Below are positions 36,254-46,132 of a stretch of DNA of 64,000 bases, in pieces (the first letter of the stretch is position 1; every line of letters begins with the position of its first letter). Source of the DNA: Kocuria palustris (GTDB lineage: Bacteria; Actinomycetota; Actinomycetes; Actinomycetales; Micrococcaceae); the NCBI RefSeq assembly GCF_007666205.1, contig NZ_VDOR01000005.1, positions 99,278-163,277 of the forward strand, written 5' to 3'. Position numbers and translations under genes: made by a program. Below the pieces are notes generated by a model that made no database searches, was not told where the DNA came from, and saw only the letters and a list, made by a program, of their open reading frames with translations.

Positions 36254-36793
36254 TCAGCCCTGGAAATCCTCGGGATCGACGGTGTCGAGGAAATCGCGGA
36301 ACTCGCGGACCTCCTGGTCCGCCTCCTCCGCCGAGGCCGGCTCGGCGCGCTCCGCAGGAGCATCCGCGGGGTCGCGCAGCTCCCCGTCGGCGGTCATGAT
36401 CAGCCCGGCCGTCTCGAGCACCGAGTCCGCGCACAGCACGGGGCAGTCCACGCGCACGGCCAGGGCGATGGCGTCGGAGGCCCGCGAATCGACCACGGTC
36501 CCGTCGTCGAACACGAGGGAGGCGTGGAACACGGTGTCCTCGACCAGGTGCACGCGGACCCGTTCGAGGGTGCGCCCGAACGACGACGCCACGCTCAGCA
36601 GCAGGTCGTGGGTCAGCGGCCGGGGCGGTTCCAGGCCCTGCACGGCGAAGACGATCGAGGTGGCCTCGCTGCTGCCGACCCAGATCGGCAGGTAGCGGCT
36701 CCCGTCGGCCTCGCGCAGCACCACGACGGGCTGCGAGGACGGCACGTCCATGCGCACGCCCTCGATCTCCATGAGGTGGTCCTTCTGGGACAC
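36254..36793 (-). CDS. Bifunctional nuclease family protein (DUF151)
   Basis: 179 aa. The DUF151 core spans about 5-135 with LMEIEGVRMDVPSSQPVVVL, YLPIWVGSSEATSIVFA and DSRASDAIALAVRVDCPVL. The tail is acidic, typical of actinobacterial homologues (Rv1829). Family members have reported nuclease activity, but the physiological role is unclear. GTG 36793 was chosen because GGAGGA lies 4-5 nt upstream; an in-frame GTG 30 nt earlier has no binding site. It lies between the two MerR genes. Confidence 0.9.
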   Translation of the reverse strand: MSQKDHLMEIEGVRMDVPSSQPVVVLREADGSRYLPIWVGSSEATSIVFAVQGLEPPRPLTHDLLLSVASSFGRTLERVRVHLVEDTVFHASLVFDDGTVVDSRASDAIALAVRVDCPVLCADSVLETAGLIMTADGELRDPADAPAERAEPASAEEADQEVREFRDFLDTVDPEDFQG

Positions 36794-36838
36794 GCTGTCC
36801 TCCGATCGTTCGTGCTCGGGCACTCGGGCCGCGAGCGC

Positions 36839-37639
36839 TCAGCCGCCCGGGGACTCCTCGGGCGCGATCCCGCGCTGCAGCTCCTGCAGCCGGCTCGACA
36901 CGAGCGAGGCATGCAGGCTCAGGCACAGGCGGGAGATCTCCTCGGCGCGCTGCGCGGCACGGCGCGACGACTCCCTGGTGCGGCGGGTGGCCTCGGTGGC
37001 GACCGCCTGCTCGACGAGCCCGATCTCCCGGTCGGCGGCCTGCTTGAGGGTGCGCAGGTGCCGGGGCTCGACGCCGAAGGCATGCAGCTCCCGGGCGGCG
37101 GAGGCCACGACGACGTCGTGCCCGTCGAAGCGCCCCGGCCCGTCCTGGAGCAGCCCGAAGCTGAGCAGCTCGCGCACCAGGGGCATCCCGGCCCCCGAGC
37201 GGCGGCACAGCTCCCGCAGGCTCATGGGCCCGTCCTCGGAGCCGGCCGCCGGGCCCGTGCGGCCGTCGCTCGATGCTGCCGTCCCGTGATCGGGCTGCTC
37301 CGCGGCCTCCGACGACGGCTGCGCGGCAGCGGCGTCGCGGGCGGACCCCCCGGGCTCCTGGAAGTCCATGAGCCGCCCGGCCTCGGCGAGCTCGCGGATC
37401 ACCTTGAGCGGCATGTAGTGCTCGCGCTGCAGCCGCAGGACGGCGCGCAGGCGCTCCAGGTCCTCGGCGGCGTACTTGCGGTACCCGGCCGGCGTGCGCT
37501 CGGGGTGCACGAGCCCCTGATCCTCGAGGAAGCGGATCTTGGAGGCCGTGATCCCCGGGAAGTCGGGCTCCAGCAGCCGCAGCAGGGGCCCGATGCTGAT
37601 GCGCCGGGCCGGCTGCTCGGCCCCGTGCTGATCGCTCAC
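36839..37639 (-). CDS. ftsR: MerR-family regulator FtsR-like (Rv1828 family)
   Basis: 266 aa. The N-terminal HTH (ISIGPLLRLLEPDFPGITASKIRFLEDQGLVHPERTP, about 14-49) and YRKYAAEDLERLRAVLRLQREHYMPLKVIRE are highly characteristic of Rv1828/FtsR, reported in Corynebacterium as an activator of ftsZ. A variable Ala/Gly/Ser linker (about 95-140) precedes a second domain with MSLRELCRRSGAG. GTG 37639 has GGGGAGG upstream. It follows garA closely, as in mycobacteria. Confidence 0.88.
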   Translation of the reverse strand: MSDQHGAEQPARRISIGPLLRLLEPDFPGITASKIRFLEDQGLVHPERTPAGYRKYAAEDLERLRAVLRLQREHYMPLKVIRELAEAGRLMDFQEPGGSARDAAAAQPSSEAAEQPDHGTAASSDGRTGPAAGSEDGPMSLRELCRRSGAGMPLVRELLSFGLLQDGPGRFDGHDVVVASAARELHAFGVEPRHLRTLKQAADREIGLVEQAVATEATRRTRESSRRAAQRAEEISRLCLSLHASLVSSRLQELQRGIAPEESPGG

Positions 37640-37700
37640 GCAGGCCTCCCCTGGCGCTGCCGCGGCGCGGTCCGTGGACGGTGCGGGATCGCTCTCGACC

Positions 37701-38159
37701 TCAGGCGCCCAGTCCGCCGCGCTGCGCGGAGCTGTAGTAGACGAACGTGAACTTGCCGATGCGGACCTCGTCGCCGCTCGTGAGCTGGACGGAGTCCACC
37801 CGGTCGTTGTTGACGTAGGTGCCGTTGAGGGACCCGGAGTCGACGAGCTCGTAGCCGCCCTCGCGGCGCAGGAAGCCGACGTGCTTGCGCGAGACCGTGA
37901 CGTCGTCCAGGAAGATGTCGGAGCTGGGGTGGCGGCCCGCCGAGACCTCGTCGGTGTCGAGCAGGAAGCGCGAGGCGCGCGCCCCGTTCTCCACGGTCTC
38001 GACGAGGATGGCCGTGCGCGGGGGCAGCGCCTCGACGGCCGCCTGCTCCTCGGCGGTCAGGCGGCGGTTGGCGGCCCGCGACAGGGTGTCCGTGACGACC
38101 TGGATGGACGTGGTCTCCGGGCCCGCGGCGGGGGCGCTGCTCTCGGACGGGGTGCTCAT
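37701..38159 (-). CDS. garA: FHA-domain regulator GarA/OdhI
   Basis: 152 aa. In mycobacteria and corynebacteria this protein inhibits 2-oxoglutarate dehydrogenase and tunes glutamate metabolism; phosphorylation on the N-terminal ETT(S) threonines by Ser/Thr kinases makes its own FHA domain bind the tail and switches it off. Here GPETTSIQV (about residues 14-22) keeps the motif. The FHA domain has SAGRHPSSDIFLDDVTVSRKH (about 72-92) and SLNGTYVNNDRV. ATG 38159. The sequence supports the same switch in this organism; the kinase could be the pknL product or another. Confidence 0.93.
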   Translation of the reverse strand: MSTPSESSAPAAGPETTSIQVVTDTLSRAANRRLTAEEQAAVEALPPRTAILVETVENGARASRFLLDTDEVSAGRHPSSDIFLDDVTVSRKHVGFLRREGGYELVDSGSLNGTYVNNDRVDSVQLTSGDEVRIGKFTFVYYSSAQRGGLGA

Positions 38160-38263
38160 GGCTTCCGTGCTCCTGGGTCGACGTCGTGATCGTCGGGCTG
38201 CGGACCGGCCCCGGGTCGGCGCGCGGTCCGCGCGCCGGGCGCGATCCCCTCAGCCCTCCGGCC

Positions 38264-38297
38264 CACCGGACAGTGCTGATGATCACCGGACAGTCTA
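38264..38297 (-). promoter_or_regulatory. garA promoter: -10 and paired direct repeat
   Basis: TAGACT (38297-38292) lies just beyond the TetR stop codon. Two exact copies of ACTGTCCGGTG (38294-38284, 38274-38264) follow, 20 bp apart (two helical turns), overlapping the predicted start site. They look like an operator in the start/leader region; the protein that binds is unknown. Confidence 0.5.
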
Positions 38298-38298
38298 G

Positions 38299-38940
38299 TC
38301 ATGCCCGCGGAGTGCTCCGCTCCCTCTCCGGCAGGACGGCGAAGGCATCCCACACGGTCCGCAGGAGGCTGCTGCCGGGCCCCTGCTCGAGGCGCATCTC
38401 CTCGCCGTCGCGCACGGCGACGAAGAGCTGCGCGAGCTCCGCGGCCGGCAGCTTCAGCTCGATCCCGTGCTGCTGGGCGTGACCGAGCGCCTGCTCCGCG
38501 GCCTGGAGCAGGCGCTCGTACTGCTCGTCGACGAGCCGGCGCATCTCGTCGCTGCGGTGGGCGGCCAGATGCATCTCGAGGCGGAAGAGCCGCCACGTGG
38601 CATCGCCCGAGACGCCGGCGATGGCGTCGACCGCACCGGCGACGACCCGCTCGTAGGCCTCCCCGGCGTCGAGCTGCTCGACCACGCGGTGCAAGAGCAG
38701 CTCGACGAGCTGATCCACGTGATCGACGTAGATCGCCGCCGCGAGCTCCTCCTTGGTCGAGAAGTTGCTGTAGAAGGCCCCCCGGGTGAACCCGGCCGCC
38801 GAGCACAGCTGCGCGACGCTGGCGCCCCCGATGCCCTTCTCCACGAAGACGCGCGGAGACGCCTCGATCAGGCGGCGGCGGGTCTCGGCCCGCGACCTCT
38901 TGGCGGTGCCTTCGTCGCCCCGGTGCGTCTCGTCGCGCAT
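38299..38940 (-). CDS. TetR-family transcriptional regulator
   Basis: 213 aa. N-terminal HTH: RRRLIEASPRVFVEKGIGGASVAQLCSAAGFTRGAFYSNFSTKEEL (about 21-66), the TetR signature. The C-terminal ligand-binding domain is all helical and not assignable to a ligand. ATG 38940. It is divergent from a YhgE-type membrane gene with a palindromic site in between, so it probably represses that gene and itself. Confidence 0.93.
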   Translation of the reverse strand: MRDETHRGDEGTAKRSRAETRRRLIEASPRVFVEKGIGGASVAQLCSAAGFTRGAFYSNFSTKEELAAAIYVDHVDQLVELLLHRVVEQLDAGEAYERVVAGAVDAIAGVSGDATWRLFRLEMHLAAHRSDEMRRLVDEQYERLLQAAEQALGHAQQHGIELKLPAAELAQLFVAVRDGEEMRLEQGPGSSLLRTVWDAFAVLPERERSTPRA

Positions 38941-38998
38941 CTCACGTCCTTCCGTTCCCTGTCGGTCGGATTCCGAGTGTACTCTGGAAGATTGGAAA

Positions 38999-39018
38999 TC
39001 AATACATATCTGTATTGA
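38999..39018. promoter_or_regulatory. Candidate TetR operator
   Basis: Perfect palindrome TCAATACA-TATC-TGTATTGA (8-bp arms, 4-nt centre) in an AT-rich island between divergent TetR and YhgE-type genes. On the minus strand TACACT (38981-38976) could be the tetR -10, which would place the operator over its -35. Confidence 0.75.
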
Positions 39019-39051
39019 ACTGCCTTCCGACCCCGTCTCCCGGAGCCTGCC

Positions 39052-40413
39052 ATGTCATCCGCCCTGTCCCGCGACTCGCGCCCGCCCTATCGCCGCCCGC
39101 TGCCGCGCACCCTCCGGTGGCTCCTGCCGCCGGCCGTGGTCGTCGGGATCGGCTTCCTGGGGATCCTGCTCTACCTGGGCGGGCTCGGCGCGCCCACCGA
39201 CCACCTTCGGGAGTTCCCGGTCGCCGTGGTCAACGAGGACGAGGGCGCGGAGATGCCGTCGCCCGGCGGCTCCCCGACCGAGGTGCAGATGGGCCAGGAG
39301 GTCGCCGACGGCATCGTGGAGGAGGGCGAGGACAACGACGAGGTCGACTTTCGCGCGATGTCCCGGGACGAGGCGGACGATGCGCTGAGCAGCGGCGATG
39401 CCTACGGCGCGATCGTGATCCCGTCCGACTTCAGCGAGCGCTCGGTGGCCCTGGTCAGCTCCTCCCTGGGCGGGGACGGCGAGGGAACCCAGCCGGTGAT
39501 CGACATCGTGACCTCCCCGCAGGCCGGGTCCATGACCTCTCGTCTGGCCACCGGCGTGATGGATCCGGCGGTCGAGGGCGCTTCCTCCGGCGTCGGCGAG
39601 CAGCTGCTGCCGGCGGCCCAGGAGCAGATCCGCCAGCTCGAGGAGGCCGATCGCCCCGCGCCCACCCTGACCCCGGTGGCCGAGTCGGTGCTCCAGGATC
39701 CGGTCGTGGAGGAGCAGCGCGAGTGGGAGGAGCTGCCCTCGGGCACGGCGCTCGGCATGGCCCCGTTCTACTGGGCGATCGTGGCGCTCGTGGTCGGGCT
39801 CTCCGGCTCCGTGGCCGTGTCCACCCTGGTCGACGGCCTCCTGGGCGTCACCCCGTGGGAGATGGGCCCCAAGCTGGATCGCTACCGCCCGGCCGGTCTC
39901 TCCCGTCCTGCGACGTTCGCGCTCAAGGCGGGGCTCGTCGTGCTCGGCGGCGCAGGCGCCGCCGGGGTCATGATGCTCGCGGGCGCCATCGTGGACCTGC
40001 CCATGCCGCACGGCGGCCTGCTCTACCTGACGACCTGGCTGGGCATCGCGGCCATCGGCGTCACGACGCTGTCGATGATCACCATGCTGGGCAGCGCCGG
40101 GATGCTCTTCGCCATGTTCTACCTCGTGTTCATGGGCCTGCCCTCGGCCGGGGCGGTGTCCCCGCAGGAGGCGCTGCCCCCGTTCTTCGCGGGTCTGGCC
40201 AAGTGGGAGCCGCTGCACTACCTGTGGCTGTGCACGCGCGACATCCTGTTCTTCGACGCCCAGATGGATGCCGGCATGGGCCAGGGCATCGCCGGTCTCG
40301 CGGTGATCCTGGTCGTGTTCACCGTCCTGGCCCTCGTCGTCGGCGCCCTGTGGGACCGGCTCACCGGCCGCCGCGGCATCGTCCGGGGATCCGGTAAGCA
40401 CGCGGCCGCCTGA
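39052..40413 (+). CDS. YhgE/Pip-like ABC-2-type membrane protein
   Basis: 453 aa. One transmembrane helix (about 23-46), an extracytoplasmic domain (about 47-230) opening with PVAVVNEDEGAEMP and containing SSGDAYGAIVIPSDFSE, then five or six C-terminal helices (about 235-435). This is the topology of the YhgE/Pip and ABC-2 permease-like family, linked to export of membrane-active compounds or ESX-like secretion. No ATPase gene is adjacent. It is probably controlled by the divergent TetR gene. ATG 39052; no strong Shine-Dalgarno (GGAGCC at -14). Confidence 0.85.
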   Translation: MSSALSRDSRPPYRRPLPRTLRWLLPPAVVVGIGFLGILLYLGGLGAPTDHLREFPVAVVNEDEGAEMPSPGGSPTEVQMGQEVADGIVEEGEDNDEVDFRAMSRDEADDALSSGDAYGAIVIPSDFSERSVALVSSSLGGDGEGTQPVIDIVTSPQAGSMTSRLATGVMDPAVEGASSGVGEQLLPAAQEQIRQLEEADRPAPTLTPVAESVLQDPVVEEQREWEELPSGTALGMAPFYWAIVALVVGLSGSVAVSTLVDGLLGVTPWEMGPKLDRYRPAGLSRPATFALKAGLVVLGGAGAAGVMMLAGAIVDLPMPHGGLLYLTTWLGIAAIGVTTLSMITMLGSAGMLFAMFYLVFMGLPSAGAVSPQEALPPFFAGLAKWEPLHYLWLCTRDILFFDAQMDAGMGQGIAGLAVILVVFTVLALVVGALWDRLTGRRGIVRGSGKHAAA

Positions 40414-40431
40414 GCCTCCAGGCAGGCCCCT

Positions 40432-40474
40432 GCGCCCCGGCGATCCGCCCACCGCCCGCGGATCGCCGGGGCGC
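40432..40474 (+). terminator. Terminator after the YhgE-type gene
   Basis: A perfect 16-bp inverted repeat (40432-40447 with 40459-40474, 11-nt loop) lies 18 nt after the stop; the arm reads GCGCCCCGGCGATCCG. No U tract. Confidence 0.75.
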
Positions 40475-40546
40475 CGTCGCGCGGGGACGTAGGATCGACC
40501 GGCACCGCGGGACGCCGCCCGCTCCGTCAGATCGCGAGGGACCCCG

Positions 40547-41269
40547 ATGGCCGAGCCGAGACCCGCCGACAGCGCCTCGACGGATCCCGCACGAGCCCGT
40601 GCGGACGGCGGGCACGACGATCGGGCGCGCGGTGCGCCCGACCGGGCGCACGACGAGCCCGGAGCAGGCCCCCGAGAGGACGGGCTGGTGCGCGGTGCGG
40701 ACGGGCTGCTGCGTCCGGCGTGGGCCGCGACGGACCCGCTGCTGCAGGAGTACTACGACACCGAGTGGGGCATGCCGGTCCGCGACGAGCAGGGGCTCTT
40801 CGAGCGCCTGAGCCTCGAGGCCTTCCAGTCCGGGCTGTCCTGGGCCACGATCCTGCGCAAGCGCCCGGCCTTCCGGGCCGCCTTCGCCGACTTCGATCCC
40901 GACGCCGTGGCGGCCTTCGACGACCGCGACGAGGCCCGCCTCCTCCAGGACGCCGGCATCGTGCGCAACCGCGCCAAGATCCGGGCCACGATCACGAACG
41001 CGCGGGCCGCCGTCGCGCTGCGCGACAAGGGCGGGCTGGCCGCGCTGCTGTGGTCCTTCCAGCCCGAGTCCACGCCGCAGCCGCGCAGCATGTCCGAGCT
41101 GCCCGCGCGCTCCGCGGAGTCGGCCGCGATGTCGCGGGCGCTCAAGGCCGAGGGCTTCGTCTTCGTGGGGCCCACGACCATGTACGCGCTGATGTCCGCG
41201 GTCGGGATGGTCGACCTGCACCTCATGGGCTCCCACCGCCGCGGCAGCTCCGGGATCTGGCCGGCCTGA
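40547..41269 (+). CDS. DNA-3-methyladenine glycosylase I family protein (variant)
   Basis: 240 aa including an N-terminal extension of about 55 residues rich in Asp/Arg/Ala. The core has LQEYYDTEWGMPVRDEQGLFERLSLEAFQSGLSWATILRKRPAFR and GIVRNRAKIRATITNARA, clear TagI signatures. The zinc site of E. coli Tag uses an N-terminal Cys and a C-terminal Cys/His pair. Here the N-terminal RCxW-type motif is LRPAWAA and the C terminus is VDLHLMGSHRR, without cysteines, so zinc binding may be lost. ATG 40547 with GCGAGGG upstream. Family assignment is firm; activity is unproven. Confidence 0.85.
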   Translation: MAEPRPADSASTDPARARADGGHDDRARGAPDRAHDEPGAGPREDGLVRGADGLLRPAWAATDPLLQEYYDTEWGMPVRDEQGLFERLSLEAFQSGLSWATILRKRPAFRAAFADFDPDAVAAFDDRDEARLLQDAGIVRNRAKIRATITNARAAVALRDKGGLAALLWSFQPESTPQPRSMSELPARSAESAAMSRALKAEGFVFVGPTTMYALMSAVGMVDLHLMGSHRRGSSGIWPA

Positions 41270-41316
41270 GGCGCGGTGCTCGGGCGGCCCGGTGCCGATC
41301 CGCCCGGGGACGGCGC

Positions 41317-43728
<2,412 letters not shown>

Positions 43729-43734
43729 GGCAGC

Positions 43735-43740
43735 ACCCTA
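43735..43740 (-). promoter_or_regulatory. -10 hexamer of the uvrA-like gene
   Basis: TAGGGT on the minus strand, 6 nt before ATG 43728. With the plus-strand hexamer at 43809 it forms a compact 92-bp divergent leaderless promoter region. Confidence 0.6.
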
Positions 43741-43808
43741 CGGAAGGCGGCCGGGAGGATGCCGGAGGACCGCCCGGGCCCGGTTGGTCCGGGCCGGGCC
43801 GGTCTGTC

Positions 43809-43814
43809 TAGCCT
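43809..43814 (+). promoter_or_regulatory. -10 hexamer of the DUF2791 ATPase gene
   Basis: TAGCCT, 6 nt before ATG 43821. Confidence 0.6.
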
Positions 43815-43820
43815 GACAGG

Positions 43821-45554
43821 ATGCGCACATCCGAGGATCTCCGCCGCGAGCTGCACCGCATGGACGGCCGCGGCTACCCCGCCTACCGCGATCTGAAGGG
43901 CGCCTGGGATCTGGGCCCGGCCCTGCTGCACGTCGATCACCTGCAGTCGGATCCGTACGCGCCGCCGTCGAAGATCCGCCTCGAGCTGCCGCGCGAGGCC
44001 ACGGGCGTTCCGGTCGAGCTGCTCGGCAGCCGCGCTCGGCGCACCGCGGTGGGCGATCACCTGCTGCGCCGTCTCGCCGACGCCCTGCACCGCGCGGGCG
44101 CCGGCGGCCGGGACAAGGCGGCGGGCTCGCTGCGGATCATGGCTCCGGGGCAGCAGGTCCTGGAGCGCACCGCGGTCATCGCCGATGCGGACCGGGTCGA
44201 GGTGCGCCTCGAGGCGGCGCTGCCCGCGAACGGGAGGCGGATCCGCGGGAAGGCCGCGGCGACCCTGCTGGCCGAGACCCTGCCGGCCGTCGTCGAGCGG
44301 TCCCTGCTGGCGGCCGCCCTGGACCAGGAGGCCCTGCGCCGCCACGTCGAGCTGCTCCAGGATCAGGAGCACCTCCAGGCGCAGCTGGCCGAGCGCGGCC
44401 TCGTGGGCTTCGTGGGCGACAACGCCGTCCTGCCGCGCGCCTCCGGGGACTCCGATCTGCCGCTGCGCCGCGGGGCGGAGCCGTTCCGCGCCCCCGATTC
44501 GCTGCGGGTCCGCTTCGAGCTGCCCAGCGGGCGCACCGTGTCCGGGATGGGCGTGCCGGAGGGAGTCACGGTCATCGTCGGCGGCGGCTACCACGGCAAG
44601 TCCACCCTGCTGCGGGCGCTGGAGCGCGGAGTGCACCCGCACATCGCCGGCGACGGCCGGGAGTGGGTGCTGTCCCGCCGCGACGCCGTGTCGATCCGCG
44701 CGGAGGACGGGCGCAGTGTGGCCGGGACCGACATCTCGGCCTTCATCGCGGATCTGCCGCAGGGCACCGACACCTCGGCCTTCACGACGACGAACGCCAG
44801 CGGCTCGACCTCGCAGGCCGCGGGCCTGGTCGAGGCGCTCGAGGCCGGGGCCCCGGCCCTGCTGATCGACGAGGACACCTCGGCCACGAACTTCATGATC
44901 CGCGATGCCCGCATGCGGGCGCTGATCCCGGCCGACCGCGAGCCGATCACCCCGTTCGTGGACCGCGTCCGCACCCTGCGAGCGCAGCAGGGCGTCTCCA
45001 CCGTGCTGGTGGCCGGCGGCTCGAGCGCGTTCTTCGAGGCCGCCGATCACGTGATCGCCATGGAGTCGTATCAGCCGCGCGATGTCACCGCGGAGGTCCG
45101 GCGCCTCATCGAGCAGTCGCCCGCGCCGCTGGCCGAGACGGAGGAGGCACTGTTCCCCGACGGCGTCGATCGCCTCCTGCCCGCGGGCTCTCTGCCCGCT
45201 CCCGGGACCCAGGGCGGCGGGAGGGGCCGCGGCCGGGCGAAGCCGTCGCGTGCCCGCGGGTTGCACACGATCCAGCGCGCCGGCACGGACATCGACCTGT
45301 CGGCGGTCTCCCAGCTGGCCGAGGCCGGGCAGACCCAGGCCATCGCGCTGGCCCTGGACGCCGCGGCCGAGCACCTCGACGGGCGCACGACGGTGGCCGA
45401 GGCGATCGGGCGGGTGCTCGAGGTCATCGACCGCGATGGGCTGGACGGGCTCTCCCCCTTCCGCGGCCATCCCGGCGACATGGCCCGGCCCCGCCGAGCG
45501 GAGCTGCATGCGGCCCTGAGCCGCTGCCGAGACCTGGCCGAGTCCCTGCGCTGA
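43821..45554 (+). CDS. ABC-ATPase domain protein (DUF2791/PF09818 type)
   Basis: 577 aa. It begins RTSEDLRRELHRMDGRGYPAYRDLKG and carries DHLQSDPYAPPSKIRL, a P-loop VGGGYHGKSTLLRALERGVHPHI (about 253-275), DISAFIADLPQG and a Walker-B-like PALLIDEDTSATNFMIRD. These are the hallmarks of this poorly characterised ATPase family; the C-terminal part (about 440-577) holds HTIQRAGTDIDLSAVSQLAE. The function is not established. It shares a divergent leaderless promoter region with the UvrA-like gene. Confidence 0.88.
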   Translation: MRTSEDLRRELHRMDGRGYPAYRDLKGAWDLGPALLHVDHLQSDPYAPPSKIRLELPREATGVPVELLGSRARRTAVGDHLLRRLADALHRAGAGGRDKAAGSLRIMAPGQQVLERTAVIADADRVEVRLEAALPANGRRIRGKAAATLLAETLPAVVERSLLAAALDQEALRRHVELLQDQEHLQAQLAERGLVGFVGDNAVLPRASGDSDLPLRRGAEPFRAPDSLRVRFELPSGRTVSGMGVPEGVTVIVGGGYHGKSTLLRALERGVHPHIAGDGREWVLSRRDAVSIRAEDGRSVAGTDISAFIADLPQGTDTSAFTTTNASGSTSQAAGLVEALEAGAPALLIDEDTSATNFMIRDARMRALIPADREPITPFVDRVRTLRAQQGVSTVLVAGGSSAFFEAADHVIAMESYQPRDVTAEVRRLIEQSPAPLAETEEALFPDGVDRLLPAGSLPAPGTQGGGRGRGRAKPSRARGLHTIQRAGTDIDLSAVSQLAEAGQTQAIALALDAAAEHLDGRTTVAEAIGRVLEVIDRDGLDGLSPFRGHPGDMARPRRAELHAALSRCRDLAESLR

Positions 45555-45639
45555 TCCGGCCGCGCCGTCCCCGGCGCGAGCCGCCTCCCGGCCCCGGGGC
45601 CGCTCGCCCCGGGGCCGGGGCCGGGAGGCGGATCAGCGC
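45548..45639. terminator. Large nested cruciform between convergent genes
   Basis: The outer arms GCGCTGATCC (45548-45557) and GGATCAGCGC (45630-45639) and the inner 17-bp arms (45581-45597 with 45615-45631) are all perfect inverted repeats, with 1-2 bp overlap on the right. It spans the DUF2791 stop codon and lies between it and the convergent PPOX gene, so it probably terminates both. Confidence 0.75.
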
Positions 45640-45650
45640 GGCACCAGGAT

Positions 45651-46082
45651 TCAGAAGGTGCTCTCCTCCATCACCGGCGGCTGCACGGTGGCGTCGACCC
45701 AGCGGGCCCAGACGACGCTGAGGCCCACGAGGATCCCGGTCTCGGGATCGGGCTTGCCTCCCGGGTGGGCGGCGCTCAGGGCCTGGCCGCCCTCGCCGGC
45801 CTCGGGGCCCTCCAGGACGCGGGCCTCCGCGCGGGCCTGGATCTCGTGGCCCTCGCCGTCCACGAACACGAGCGAGACCCGGGGATCGGCCTGGAGGTTG
45901 ACGGCCTTGCTGGTCTCCTTCGAGGTGCCGAAGACGATGAGACCCGCGTCGGTCACGGCCGTGTTGACCCAGGCGGACTCGGGGTAGCCACCCTCAGCCG
46001 AGGCGGTCGCGATCACCGCCCCGCTGCAGGCGGCCGCGAAGCGGGAGACGGCGGCGGACGGGCTGTCGGTGAAGTCGCTCAT
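45651..46082 (-). CDS. Pyridoxamine 5'-phosphate oxidase family protein
   Basis: 143 aa split-barrel flavin/F420-type protein. Motifs: GAVIATASAEGGYPESAWVNTAVTDAGLIVFGTS (beta strands of the barrel) and KAVNLQADPRVSLVFVDGEGHEIQARAEARVLEG. The C-terminal HPGGKPDPETGILVGLSVVWARWVD is typical of general-stress or heme-utilisation-like PPOX proteins. The substrate is unknown. ATG 46082 with AGGAGG upstream; the frame is open further upstream as a shadow of the SRAP gene. Confidence 0.87.
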   Translation of the reverse strand: MSDFTDSPSAAVSRFAAACSGAVIATASAEGGYPESAWVNTAVTDAGLIVFGTSKETSKAVNLQADPRVSLVFVDGEGHEIQARAEARVLEGPEAGEGGQALSAAHPGGKPDPETGILVGLSVVWARWVDATVQPPVMEESTF

Positions 46083-46132
46083 GGATCCTCCTGGTGGTCG
46101 TGCGGCGGGCGTCATCGCCCGCCGTCTCCACG

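Noticed and set aside
41281..41306. 7-bp inverted repeat between the glycosylase and UvrA-like genes as a terminator
   Set aside because: Too short and unremarkable for this base composition to call with confidence.
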